Under the pieces are notes generated by a model, which was given only the letters and a program-made list of their open reading frames with translations, did not search any database and was not told the DNA's origin. The translations under genes were made by a program, and so were the position numbers. This document shows positions 34,763 to 42,750 of a DNA stretch of 64,000 nt, piece by piece. Every line of letters starts with the position of its first letter. Positions within the stretch are counted from its first letter, which is position 1. This DNA is from Streptomyces griseosporeus (GTDB lineage Bacteria; Actinomycetota; Actinomycetes; Streptomycetales; Streptomycetaceae): positions 1,943,165 to 2,007,164 of the forward strand of contig NZ_BNBR01000001.1 of the NCBI RefSeq assembly GCF_014656055.1, written 5' to 3'.

Positions 34763-37216
34763 ATGGCCCGCCGCAGCACGAAGACCCCGCCGCCCGACGA
34801 CGCGTACGAGGAGAAGATCCTCGACATCGACGTCGTGGACGAGATGAAGGGTTCGTACCTCGAGTACGCGTACTCGGTCATCTACTCCCGCGCCCTGCCG
34901 GACGCCCGGGACGGCCTGAAGCCGGTGCACCGCCGCATCGTCTACCAGATGAACGAGATGGGCCTGCGCCCCGACCGCGGCTACGTGAAGTGCGCCCGTG
35001 TCGTCGGCGAGGTCATGGGCAAGCTGCACCCGCACGGCGACGCGTCGATCTACGACGCACTGGTGCGCATGGCGCAGCCCTTCTCCATGCGGGTGCCGCT
35101 GGTCGACGGCCACGGCAACTTCGGCTCGCTGGGCAACGACGACCCGCCGGCCGCCATGCGGTACACCGAGTGCCGGATGGCCGAGGCGACCGGGCTGATG
35201 ACGGAGTCGATCGACGAGGACACCGTCGACTTCCAGCCCAACTACGACGGCCAGGAGCGCGAGCCGGTCGCGCTGCCCGCCGCCTTCCCGAACCTGCTGG
35301 TCAACGGCACCTCCGGCATCGCCGTAGGTATGGCGACCAACATGCCGCCGCACAACCTGCGCGAGGTCATCGCGGCCGCCCGCCACCTGATCAGGCACCC
35401 GAACGCCGACCTCGACGCGCTGATGAGATTCGTCCCGGGCCCGGACCTGCCCACCGGCGGCAAGATCGTCGGCCTGTCCGGGATCCGCGACGCCTACGAG
35501 ACCGGGCGCGGCACCTTCAAGATGCGCGCGACGGTGACCGTGGACAACGTGACGGCGCGCCGCAAGGGCCTGATCGTCACCGAGCTGCCGTTCACGGTCG
35601 GACCGGAGAAGGTCATCGCGAAGATCAAGGACCTGATCAACGCGAAGAAGCTCCAGGGCATCGCCGACGTCAAGGACCTCACCGACCGCGAGCACGGCCT
35701 GCGCCTGGTCATCGAGATCAAGAACGGCTTCGTGCCGGAGGCGGTCCTGGAGCAGCTGTACAAGCTGACGCCGATGGAGGAGTCCTTCGGCATCAACAAC
35801 GTCGCCCTGGTCGACGGCCAGCCGCTCACCCTCGGTCTGAAGGAGCTGCTGGAGGTCTACCTCGACCACCGCTTCGAGGTGGTGCGGCGCCGCTCCGAGT
35901 TCCGCCGCACCAAGAAGCGCGACCGGCTGCACCTGGTGGAGGGCCTGCTCACCGCGCTCGTCGACATCGACGAGGTCATCCGCCTGATCCGCTCCAGCGA
36001 GAACTCCGCGCAGGCCAAGCAGCGCCTGATGGAGCGCTTCTCGCTGAGCGAGGTGCAGACGCAGTACATCCTCGACACGCCGCTGCGCCGCCTGACCAAG
36101 TACGACCGGATCGAGCTGGAGGCGGAGAAGGACAAGCTCACCGCGGAGATCGAGGAGCTGACCCGGATCCTGGAGTCCGACGCCGAGCTGCGCAAACTGG
36201 TCTCGAACGAACTGGCCGCGGTGGCCAAGAAGTTCGGCACCGACCGGCGTACGGAGCTGCTGGAGTCGGCCGGCGTGCCGGTCGCAGCAGTGCCGCTGCA
36301 GGTCGCGGACGACCCGTGCCGGGTACTGCTGTCCTCCACGGGTTTGCTGGCCCGTACGGCCAACGGTGACCCGTTCGAGGACGACGGCGGCCGCCGGGTC
36401 AAGCACGACGTGATCGTCTCGGCGGTGCCGGCGACGGCCCGCGGTGAGTTCGGCGTGGTCACCTCGGCGGGCCGGCTGCTCCGGGTGAACGTGGTCGACC
36501 TGCCGACGCTGCCCGAGCCGATGACCTCGCCCAACCTGTCGGGTGGCGCCCCGCTGTCGGAGTTCGTCTCGCTCGACGACGGCGAGCGGGTGGTCTGCCT
36601 GACCACGCTCGACGAGTCCTCGCCGGGGCTGGCACTCGGCACCGAGCAGGGCGTGGTCAAGCGGGTGGTGCCCGACTATCCCGCCAACAAGGAGGAGCTG
36701 GAGGTCATCACCCTCAAGGAGGGCGACCGGATCGTCGGCGCCGTGGAGCTGCGGACCGGTGACGAGGACCTGGTCTTCATCACGGACGACGCGCAGCTGC
36801 TGCGCTACCAGGCCTCCCAGGTCCGCCCGCAGGGCCGCCCGGCCGGTGGTGTGGCCGGCATCAAGCTCGCCGAGGGCGCGAAGGTCATCTCCTTCACGGC
36901 GGTCGACCCGGCGTCCGACGCGGTGGTCTTCACGGTGGCGGGCTCGCGCGGCACGCTGGACGACTCCGTCCAGACGACCGCCAAGCTGACGCCGTTCGAC
37001 CAGTTCCCGCGCAAGGGCCGCGCCACGGGCGGCGTGCGCTGCCAGCGGTTCCTGAAGGGCGAGGACTGCCTGTCCCTGGCCTGGGCGGGCACCGCGCCGG
37101 CCCGGGCGGCGCAGAAGAACGGCTCCCCGGCCGAGCTGCCGGAGATGGACCCGCGCCGCGACGGGTCGGGCGTGTCCCTGCCGAAGACGGTGGCGGTGGT
37201 GACGGGGCCGGCCTAG
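34763..37216 (+). CDS. parC: DNA topoisomerase IV subunit A
   Basis: An 817-residue GyrA/ParC-type subunit that cuts and rejoins DNA. The catalytic Tyr134 lies in AAMRYTE. The quinolone region reads [17 protein letters not shown], with Ala94 at the Escherichia coli GyrA Ser83 position and Asp98 kept. The C-terminal beta-pinwheel is present (about 500-800) but the GyrA box QRRGG is not obvious, which with the separate parE in the window supports topoisomerase IV rather than gyrase. ATG 34763 has AAGGAG and GGAG upstream. Its stop codon lies in the first copy of a 25-bp tandem repeat. Confidence 0.92.
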   Translation: MARRSTKTPPPDDAYEEKILDIDVVDEMKGSYLEYAYSVIYSRALPDARDGLKPVHRRIVYQMNEMGLRPDRGYVKCARVVGEVMGKLHPHGDASIYDALVRMAQPFSMRVPLVDGHGNFGSLGNDDPPAAMRYTECRMAEATGLMTESIDEDTVDFQPNYDGQEREPVALPAAFPNLLVNGTSGIAVGMATNMPPHNLREVIAAARHLIRHPNADLDALMRFVPGPDLPTGGKIVGLSGIRDAYETGRGTFKMRATVTVDNVTARRKGLIVTELPFTVGPEKVIAKIKDLINAKKLQGIADVKDLTDREHGLRLVIEIKNGFVPEAVLEQLYKLTPMEESFGINNVALVDGQPLTLGLKELLEVYLDHRFEVVRRRSEFRRTKKRDRLHLVEGLLTALVDIDEVIRLIRSSENSAQAKQRLMERFSLSEVQTQYILDTPLRRLTKYDRIELEAEKDKLTAEIEELTRILESDAELRKLVSNELAAVAKKFGTDRRTELLESAGVPVAAVPLQVADDPCRVLLSSTGLLARTANGDPFEDDGGRRVKHDVIVSAVPATARGEFGVVTSAGRLLRVNVVDLPTLPEPMTSPNLSGGAPLSEFVSLDDGERVVCLTTLDESSPGLALGTEQGVVKRVVPDYPANKEELEVITLKEGDRIVGAVELRTGDEDLVFITDDAQLLRYQASQVRPQGRPAGGVAGIKLAEGAKVISFTAVDPASDAVVFTVAGSRGTLDDSVQTTAKLTPFDQFPRKGRATGGVRCQRFLKGEDCLSLAWAGTAPARAAQKNGSPAELPEMDPRRDGSGVSLPKTVAVVTGPA

Positions 37217-37284
37217 GCCCCCGTCGGCGGGCCCGGCCTAGACCTCCGTCGGCGGGCCCGGCCTAGGCCCCCGTCGGCGGGTCC
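37210..37284. repeat. Three tandem copies of a 25-bp repeat carrying both stop codons
   Basis: Units at 37210-37234, 37235-37259 and 37260-37284 share GGCCTAG..CC..CCGTCGGCGGG. The CCTAGG core of unit 1 contains the parC TAG stop and that of unit 3 contains the TAG stop of the convergent CobW gene on the other strand. Unit 2 has CCTAGACC instead. Confidence 0.9.
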
Positions 37285-38471
37285 TCGCCGTTCTGCTCGT
37301 CGGGGTGCTGGACGTAGCGCAGGACGCCCCACATGCCGTGCTCGTCGGCGGTGTGCGGGGCGTCGCTGCGGCACGCCTCCAGCGCCTTGGCCAGGCCCTC
37401 GGTATCGATGCCGGAGCCGATGAGGACGAGCTGGGTGAGACGGTCCTCGGCGGCGGCCCAGGGCTCCGGGTAGAAGCGCAGGAACCGGCCGACGGCGTGG
37501 ACGCCGTACCGGTTGCGGGCGTCGTACGGCCCGAAGTCGACGTACCCCTTGATCCGGTACAGCCCCTCGGGCCTGCTGTCGAGGAACTCCATCAGCCGGC
37601 GGGGGTCGAGCGGGGTGCCGGAGGTGAAGGACAGGCTGTCGTAGGCGGTGTGCAGGTGACCGGCGTGGCCGTCGTCGTTGCCGGCGTCGTCATGGGTCTC
37701 GTCGTGGGTCTCGTCGTACAGGTCGTCGAAGGAGAGCTGCCCGACGCGTTCCTCGCTCGGCCGGCAGTCGAAGAGGAATGCGGGGTCGATACGGCCGTAG
37801 GTGGCCGGGACGACGGCGGCGCGGTCGGTCAGCGACCGGACGAGGCCGAGGACGCGCTCGGCGTCGGCGGCCCGGTCCAGCTTGTTGACCACGACGAGGT
37901 CCGCGATCTGGAGGTGCCGGTCGATCTCGGGATGCCGGGCACGGGTGTCGTCGAACTCGGCGGCGTCCACGACCTCGACCAGGCCGCCGTAGACGACGCG
38001 GGGGTTCTCGCTGGCCAGCACCATCCGGACCAGTTCCTGCGGTTCGGCGAGCCCGCTGGCCTCGATGACGACGACGTCGATGCCGAGGGAAGGGTTGACC
38101 AGCCGGTCCAGGTATTGATCAAGCTCACCGGCGTCGACCGCGCAGCACAGGCAACCGTTGCCCAGGGAGACGGTCGAGTCGCCGAGCGCGCCGGCGACGG
38201 CCATCGCGTCGATCTCGATGGCCCCGAAGTCGTTGACGATCGCCCCGATGCGGCTGCCGCCGCTGCGGTGGAGCAGATGGTTGAGCAGAGTCGTCTTGCC
38301 GGAGCCGAGGAAACCGGCGAGGACGACGACCGGCACCTGCCGCGGGCTCGTCTCCTGCTGCAGACCCGGTTGCTGGTGCGGACCCGGCTCCTGATGCGGG
38401 CTCGTTTCTTGGTGCGGAGCCGGCTGCTGGTGCGAACCCGGTTGCTGGTTCGGGCTCAGGCTCGGACCCAA
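37263..38471 (-). CDS. CobW/COG0523-family GTPase, probable metal chaperone
   Basis: A 402-residue GTPase. Residues 8-46 are a Gln/His/Pro-rich repeat of six-residue units. Then come Walker A (GFLGSGKTT), the COG0523 metal motif GCLCC, Walker B-like VVVIEASGLAEP and NKLD. A His/Asp-rich loop (HDETHDDAGNDDGHAGHLHT) precedes the CobW C-terminal domain (LYRIKGYVDFG). The family delivers zinc or cobalt to target enzymes, often under zinc limitation. Start is TTG 38471 with GAGAGAGG upstream. I found no clear Zur box. Stop lies in the third 25-bp repeat, convergent with parC. Confidence 0.88.
   Translation of the reverse strand: MGPSLSPNQQPGSHQQPAPHQETSPHQEPGPHQQPGLQQETSPRQVPVVVLAGFLGSGKTTLLNHLLHRSGGSRIGAIVNDFGAIEIDAMAVAGALGDSTVSLGNGCLCCAVDAGELDQYLDRLVNPSLGIDVVVIEASGLAEPQELVRMVLASENPRVVYGGLVEVVDAAEFDDTRARHPEIDRHLQIADLVVVNKLDRAADAERVLGLVRSLTDRAAVVPATYGRIDPAFLFDCRPSEERVGQLSFDDLYDETHDETHDDAGNDDGHAGHLHTAYDSLSFTSGTPLDPRRLMEFLDSRPEGLYRIKGYVDFGPYDARNRYGVHAVGRFLRFYPEPWAAAEDRLTQLVLIGSGIDTEGLAKALEACRSDAPHTADEHGMWGVLRYVQHPDEQNGEDPPTGA
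38340..38450 (-). repeat. 18-bp tandem repeats within the CobW N-terminus
   Basis: About six degenerate 18-bp units encode the six-residue repeats of the type H-Q-Q/E-P/T-x-P. The repeats stay in frame, so they vary protein length without shifting it. Confidence 0.7.
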
Positions 38472-38789
38472 GGTGCGACCTCTCTCACGCCGACGCGTAC
38501 ACCGGCTCGCGGGCCGGCGTACCTCTGGGGATGGAATGCGGCCCCAGGATACGAGCCGCGCGAATGCCGGCGAAGTGAACGATTGTTAGCAGCACTTGCG
38601 GGGCAGACGTTGGGCAAGGCGCCGGACTGTGCGACCCTCGCTTCCCTCCGTGCGCCTCCTCTCCGCCTCCCCGCCGATCAGAGCCGCTCGGCACCCTGGA
38701 GGCGGCAAGCGCCGCCCATCGCTCGCCGGTCCCCTCAGTCGACCCGCATCCCGACGACCGGCGGACGGCCGCCTGAACCGGGGGTTGAC
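38472..38789. other. 318-bp divergent intergenic region
   Basis: Between the CobW gene (leftward) and the DUF6082 gene (rightward). No gene is seen. The only AT-rich element is GTGAACGATTGTTAGC near 38575, a candidate promoter patch. No convincing operator or terminator. Confidence 0.4.
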
Positions 38790-39350
38790 ATGGCCACACG
38801 GAAGACACGGGTACGAGGCCTGGGCACGGCAACGGCAGTGGGCCTCGGCCTGGTGACGGGTGCCGTGGCCACGCTGGCCGCGCGGCACCGGGCACTCGCC
38901 GTGCTGCGACTGCGCCTCGACCACCTGGAGAAACGGGTCGCGACCAGCCACCGCGACGCCAACCTGGCGACCCAGCAGCGGCTGCACTGGGAACTGCTGA
39001 GCAAGGCGATCGACAGCCCCGAACTGGCCGAGGTCCTCGACATCTTCGAGGTGCCCGCCTCGCCGCAGAAGCGCCGTCAGTACCTGCTCGCCAACGCCCT
39101 CTACACGAACCTGCTCTTCTACTACCGGATCGGCAACCTCAGCCGTGAGGACTTCTACGGCCGGGTCCGCGGCCTGATGCAGAACCCCGTCGTCCGGGAG
39201 TACTGGACCGCCACCCACGGCCAGCGGGCCACCCTGCCCGAGGGCTCGGACGAGGCGGACCTGGGACGCATGGTCGATGACCTGCTGCGCCAACTGGACG
39301 AGGCGGACACCGAGGAATGGTGGGTGGTCGGCGAGCCGCCGACGGAGTGA
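38790..39350 (+). CDS. DUF6082 family protein with N-terminal membrane anchor
   Basis: A 186-residue protein. A basic N-terminus leads into one membrane helix (about 11-32, GTATAVGLGLVTGAVATLAA). The rest is helical and soluble (LHWELLSKAIDSPELAEVLDIF, RRQYLLANALYTNLLFYYRIGNLSREDF, VVREYW). It fits DUF6082, common in Streptomyces and of unknown function. ATG 38790 has GGGGGTTGAC upstream. It may precede the two small genes at 39612 and 39854, but a 261-bp gap intervenes. Confidence 0.78.
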   Translation: MATRKTRVRGLGTATAVGLGLVTGAVATLAARHRALAVLRLRLDHLEKRVATSHRDANLATQQRLHWELLSKAIDSPELAEVLDIFEVPASPQKRRQYLLANALYTNLLFYYRIGNLSREDFYGRVRGLMQNPVVREYWTATHGQRATLPEGSDEADLGRMVDDLLRQLDEADTEEWWVVGEPPTE

Positions 39351-39611
39351 CCGGGCACAGACCGCACAGTCCGGGGGTGCGCTCCGCCCAGGCAGTAACC
39401 TGCCGAGAAATCACACCCTCGGGCCATAACGAACGCGTCACGGCCCGAGTTGAGCGGGACGCACTGGGGTTGACTCACGCCAGATCGCGTCGAGCGACTC
39501 CACAAGAGCGACACTCACGCCGCCGGACGGCGAGTGCACCCCACAGGGCTGCCTTCTCGCCCAGCAGGCCACCGTGCGCATCGACTTCAGCCGTGACCAG
39601 AGGAAGCAACA

Positions 39612-39851
39612 GTGAGTCAGATCATCCGTCGGATCGGTGTCCCTCCCGTCGAGCGGGGGAGCACAGGAGGAGGCAACTGCCCTGACATCTTCGAGCTGGC
39701 CGACGGGAACTTCGCCGTCATCGGCACGGAAGCCACCGACTCCCTCGACCCGGACCTTCCCGCGGACGCGTCGCGCGCCGACTACGAGCGCATCGTGGTC
39801 ATCACCCGCGAGACGCTGATCCGCGCCAAGGCCGACATCCCCGACGCGTAG
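39612..39851 (+). CDS. Small conserved hypothetical protein, 79 aa
   Basis: A 79-residue acidic protein with the motif GNCPDIFELADGNFAVIGTEAT, which recurs in many short Streptomyces proteins next to DUF397 or DUF6082 genes (remembered). No Cys pair, signal or membrane helix. The start has AGAGGAAG upstream. It is 2 bp from the next small gene, so they are a transcription unit. Function unknown. Confidence 0.75.
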   Translation: MSQIIRRIGVPPVERGSTGGGNCPDIFELADGNFAVIGTEATDSLDPDLPADASRADYERIVVITRETLIRAKADIPDA

Positions 39852-39853
39852 CC

Positions 39854-40090
39854 ATGGACGAGGTCGTAGCCATAGCGACTGTCGTCGGGGCGGGGGCCGG
39901 CGTGATCTGCGCCGTCGTGGCCGTCGTGACCCTGGTCATGGCCATGGCCACCTGGCGCCGCCAGCGGGGACCGGAGCCGGGGACGGAGACGGGGACGGTG
40001 ACGGCAAGGGAAACGGAGACGGCAAGGGAAGCGGAGTCGCTGCCACAGCAGCAGCCGCCACCCAGACGGGAGGCGGATCACCCGGGGTGA
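39854..40090 (+). CDS. Small single-helix membrane protein, 78 aa
   Basis: A 78-residue protein with one long membrane helix (about 5-33, VAIATVVGAGAGVICAVVAVVTLVMAMATW) and a polar Thr/Glu/Pro/Gln tail. The ATG is 2 bp after the stop of the 79-aa gene. The tail includes repeated GTETGTVTARETETARE. No family recognised. Coupled expression with its neighbour is likely. Confidence 0.6.
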   Translation: MDEVVAIATVVGAGAGVICAVVAVVTLVMAMATWRRQRGPEPGTETGTVTARETETAREAESLPQQQPPPRREADHPG

Positions 40091-40102
40091 CGAGCCCCCG
40101 TC

Positions 40103-40133
40103 AGGGTCCGGCACTGGCCAAGTGCCGGACCCT
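40103..40133. terminator. Bidirectional hairpin terminator
   Basis: A perfect 13-bp stem (40103-40115 with 40121-40133) and 5-nt loop, touching the stop codon of the convergent citrate synthase gene. Confidence 0.85.
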
Positions 40134-41305
40134 CACGCTGTCCCGAGCGCCGGAACCTTCACCGGCGGCTCCGGCCCGACGTAGCGCGCCACCGGTCGGA
40201 TGATCTTCGGGTCCTCGGCCTGTTCCAGGATGTTGGCGCTCCAGCCCACCACGCGCGCCGCCGCGAACGTCGGGGTGAACATCTCGCGGGGCAGGCCGCA
40301 CAGTTCCATGACCACGCCGGCGTAGAACTCGACGTTGGTGTGCAGTTCCCGGCCGGGCTTCAGCTCGGCGAGGATCGCCTCGACCCGGCGCTCCACCTCG
40401 ACGGCGAACTCCACGCGCGGGCCGCCGAAGCGCTGGGCGATCTCGCGGAGCATGCGGGAGCGGGGGTCCTCGGTGCGGTAGATCGCGTGACCGAAGCCCA
40501 TGATGCGCTCACCGGCCAGGACGCGGTCGCGGATCCAGGCGTCGATGCGGTCGGGGGTGCCGATGGCGTCCAGCGTGTCCAGGGCCCGGCTCGGCGCACC
40601 GCCGTGCAGGGGTCCGGAGAGCGCTCCGACCGCGGCGACGAGGCAGGCCGCCACGTCGGCTCCGGTGGAGGTGACGACCCGCGCCGTGAAGGTTGATGCA
40701 TTGAATCCGTGATCAATGGTTGAGATCAGGTATTGCTCGACGGCACGGGCCCGCTCCGGATCCGGTTCCGTCCCGGTCAGCATGTACAGGTAGTTCGCGG
40801 CGTACGACAGGTCCTCGCGCGGTTCCACCGGTTCGAGTCCCCGGCCCAGCCGGTGCAGCGCGGTCAGCAGCGTCGGCACCGCCGCGGCGGCCACGAGGGT
40901 GTCCTCGCGGCGCCGGCCGGCGTCGATGTCGTAGACCGGGCGGAAGCCGTGGGCGGCACCGAGCAGGGAGAGGGCGGTGCGCAGGCCGGCCAGCGGGCCG
41001 GAGCCGCCGGTCGCCGCCGCGACGGCGGGCAGGGCCGCGCGCACCTCGTCGGGCAGCCGGCGCAGCGCTGCGGTCCGGGCGGCGAAGGCGGCGCTCTGCT
41101 CGGCGTCCGGCAGCTCGCCGTGGACGAGCAGATGCCATACGTCCTCGAAGCCGCGGGTCTGGGCGAGCTCGACGGCCGAGTACTGGCGGTAGTGGTAGAA
41201 GCCCTCAAGACCGCGGACGTCGCCGATCTCGGTGTCAGTGACGACGACGCCGGCGAGACCCCGTGGTACCTCGACACGGGTGCCTACGGACCTGTTGACA
41301 GTCAT
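40133..41305 (-). CDS. Citrate synthase, short bacterial (CitA) type
   Basis: A 390-residue citrate synthase, which condenses acetyl-CoA and oxaloacetate. Substrate/catalytic His residues are in IDHGFNASTF, SGPLHGGAPSRA and GFGHAIYRTEDPR. The third catalytic position reads NVEFYAG, with Glu in place of the usual Asp (NVDFYSG). ATG 41305 has GGGAGGA upstream. It is divergent from an HTH-citrate synthase fusion; a perfect -35 (TTGACA) occurs on this strand at 41359-41354. This is probably a second citrate synthase (an ordinary long gltA would be elsewhere). Confidence 0.88.
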   Translation of the reverse strand: MTVNRSVGTRVEVPRGLAGVVVTDTEIGDVRGLEGFYHYRQYSAVELAQTRGFEDVWHLLVHGELPDAEQSAAFAARTAALRRLPDEVRAALPAVAAATGGSGPLAGLRTALSLLGAAHGFRPVYDIDAGRRREDTLVAAAAVPTLLTALHRLGRGLEPVEPREDLSYAANYLYMLTGTEPDPERARAVEQYLISTIDHGFNASTFTARVVTSTGADVAACLVAAVGALSGPLHGGAPSRALDTLDAIGTPDRIDAWIRDRVLAGERIMGFGHAIYRTEDPRSRMLREIAQRFGGPRVEFAVEVERRVEAILAELKPGRELHTNVEFYAGVVMELCGLPREMFTPTFAAARVVGWSANILEQAEDPKIIRPVARYVGPEPPVKVPALGTA

Positions 41306-41406
41306 GTTTTCCTCCCTCAACTTGATTCGACTGTCGATGATTGACTGATTCGTTGTCAATATTGATTGAATCAATGCATGCATCAATGGTCCGAGAGGCG
41401 GCTACC
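41306..41406. promoter_or_regulatory. AT-rich divergent promoter with repeated TTGAT/ATCAA half-sites
   Basis: A 101-bp spacer far richer in A and T than its surroundings. It contains the 7+7 bp inverted repeat ATTGATT-G-AATCAAT (41361-41375), TGCATGCA (41375-41382), and further TTGATT/TTGACT/ATCAA elements at about 41322, 41341 and 41382. It is the likely target of the HTH domain encoded at 41407. Confidence 0.7.
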
Positions 41407-42672
41407 GTGACCCCCATGCGCGATCAAGAACCCGGCCACGGCCACCCGGGACGACGGCTGACCACCAAGGAGGCCGCCGAGGTGCTCGGCGTGAAGCCGG
41501 AGACCGTGTACGCCTACGTCAGCCGGGGCCAGCTGAGCAGCCGGCGTACGCCCGGCGGCCGCGGCAGCACCTTCGACGCCGAGGAGGTCGAGGCGCTGGC
41601 CCGGCGCAACAGGCGCGAGACGCCCGGGACTTCGGGCTCCGGCACCGAACTCGCGGTGCGCACCCGCATCACGCTGATCGAGCAGGACCGGTACTACTTC
41701 CGCGGCGTCGACGCGACCGAGCTGGCCGCGCACCACTCCTACGAGGAGATCGCCGAGTGGCTGTGGACCGAGCAGCCGCGCCCGGGTGCCTCCTTCACCG
41801 CGCCGGAGACCTCGGTCGCCGTCGCCCGCCGCGCGGTGCGGGCGCTGCCCGAGCACACCGGCCCCACCGACCGGCTGCGGGTCGCCGCGATCGCCGCCGC
41901 GGCGGCCGACCCACTGCGGTTCGACCTCTCCGAGGAGGCCGTGCTCGGCACCGCGCGCGTCCTCATCCCGACGCTGGTCACCGCCCTGCCGACGGCCTAT
42001 CCGACACACCGCGACGAGGGCCCGCTGGCGCAGCGGCTGTGGGGCCGGCTGAGCGTGCGCGAGCCGGACGAGGCCTCCCTGCGGGTCCTGGACACGGCCC
42101 TGGGCCTGCTCGCCGACCACGACCTGGCCGCCTCCACCCTCGCCGTGCGGGTCGCCGCGTCGGCCCGCGCCCACGCCTACGCGGCCGTCTCGGCCGGTCT
42201 CGGGGTGATCGAGGGCCCGCTGCACGGCGCGGCCAGCGGACTGGCCCACCGCATGCTGCTGGACGTGCTCGACGAGGGCTCGGCGGCGCCCGTGATCGCG
42301 GAGGAGCTGCGGGCCGGCCGCCGCGTCCCGGGTCTTGGCCACCGGCTCTACCCGGGCGAGGACCCACGCGCGCGTGCCCTCTTCGCGCTGCTGGAGCAGA
42401 TCCCGCGCGCCGAGCCCGCCCTGCTCGCCGCCCGCGACATCGTGGCCACCACCGCCCGCCACACACCGCTGCACGCCAACGTCGACCTGGCCCTCGCCGT
42501 TTTCACCGTCTCCAGCGGCATGCCCGCCACGGCCGGCGAGACGATCTTCGCGGTGGCGCGCACGGCGGGCTGGATCGCACACGCCCTGGAGGAGTACGGC
42601 GAACGCCCGCTGCGCATGCGCCCGAGCGGCCACTACGTCGGTCCGAGGCCGCCGCGAGCGCTCCCGGAGTAG
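41407..42672 (+). CDS. Helix-turn-helix domain fused to citrate synthase
   Basis: A 421-residue protein. Residues 14-60 form a MerR/excisionase-type HTH (LTTKEAAEVLGVKPETVYAYVSRGQLSSRRTPGGRGSTF), the rest a complete citrate synthase fold. Active-site regions are kept: EGPLHGAASG, GLGHRLYPGEDPRARA and HANVDLALAV with the catalytic Asp. The fusion suggests a DNA-binding metabolite sensor or an enzyme that controls its own promoter; no function is proven to my knowledge. GTG 41407 is preferred (GAGAGG upstream); ATG 41416 is possible. Divergent from the citrate synthase gene over an operator-rich spacer. Confidence 0.85.
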   Translation: MTPMRDQEPGHGHPGRRLTTKEAAEVLGVKPETVYAYVSRGQLSSRRTPGGRGSTFDAEEVEALARRNRRETPGTSGSGTELAVRTRITLIEQDRYYFRGVDATELAAHHSYEEIAEWLWTEQPRPGASFTAPETSVAVARRAVRALPEHTGPTDRLRVAAIAAAAADPLRFDLSEEAVLGTARVLIPTLVTALPTAYPTHRDEGPLAQRLWGRLSVREPDEASLRVLDTALGLLADHDLAASTLAVRVAASARAHAYAAVSAGLGVIEGPLHGAASGLAHRMLLDVLDEGSAAPVIAEELRAGRRVPGLGHRLYPGEDPRARALFALLEQIPRAEPALLAARDIVATTARHTPLHANVDLALAVFTVSSGMPATAGETIFAVARTAGWIAHALEEYGERPLRMRPSGHYVGPRPPRALPE

Positions 42673-42731
42673 GGCGGAGGGCGCCGCCGGGAGCGGGACA
42701 CGGAGGCGGCCGGAAGTCGCTCCGCGCCAAG

Positions 42732-42750
42732 TCAGGTTAGGCTCACCTGT
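42732..42750 (+). promoter_or_regulatory. Iron box (DmdR1/IdeR type) overlapping a leaderless promoter
   Basis: TCAGGTTAGGCTCACCTGT matches the Streptomyces iron box (TTAGGTTAGGCTCACCTAA) at 16 of 19 positions. Its centre TAGGCT (42738-42743) is also a good -10 box exactly 7 bp before the GTG at 42751, so the transcript would start at or next to the start codon. Iron-loaded repressor would block it. Confidence 0.85.

Noticed and set aside
37210..37284. Three 25-bp repeats as a CRISPR array
   Set aside because: Repeats are head-to-tail without spacers and no cas genes are present.
38572..38590. Possible Zur box before the CobW gene (TGAACGATTGTTAGC)
   Set aside because: Only about six of 15 positions match TGAAAATGATTTTCA; not convincing.
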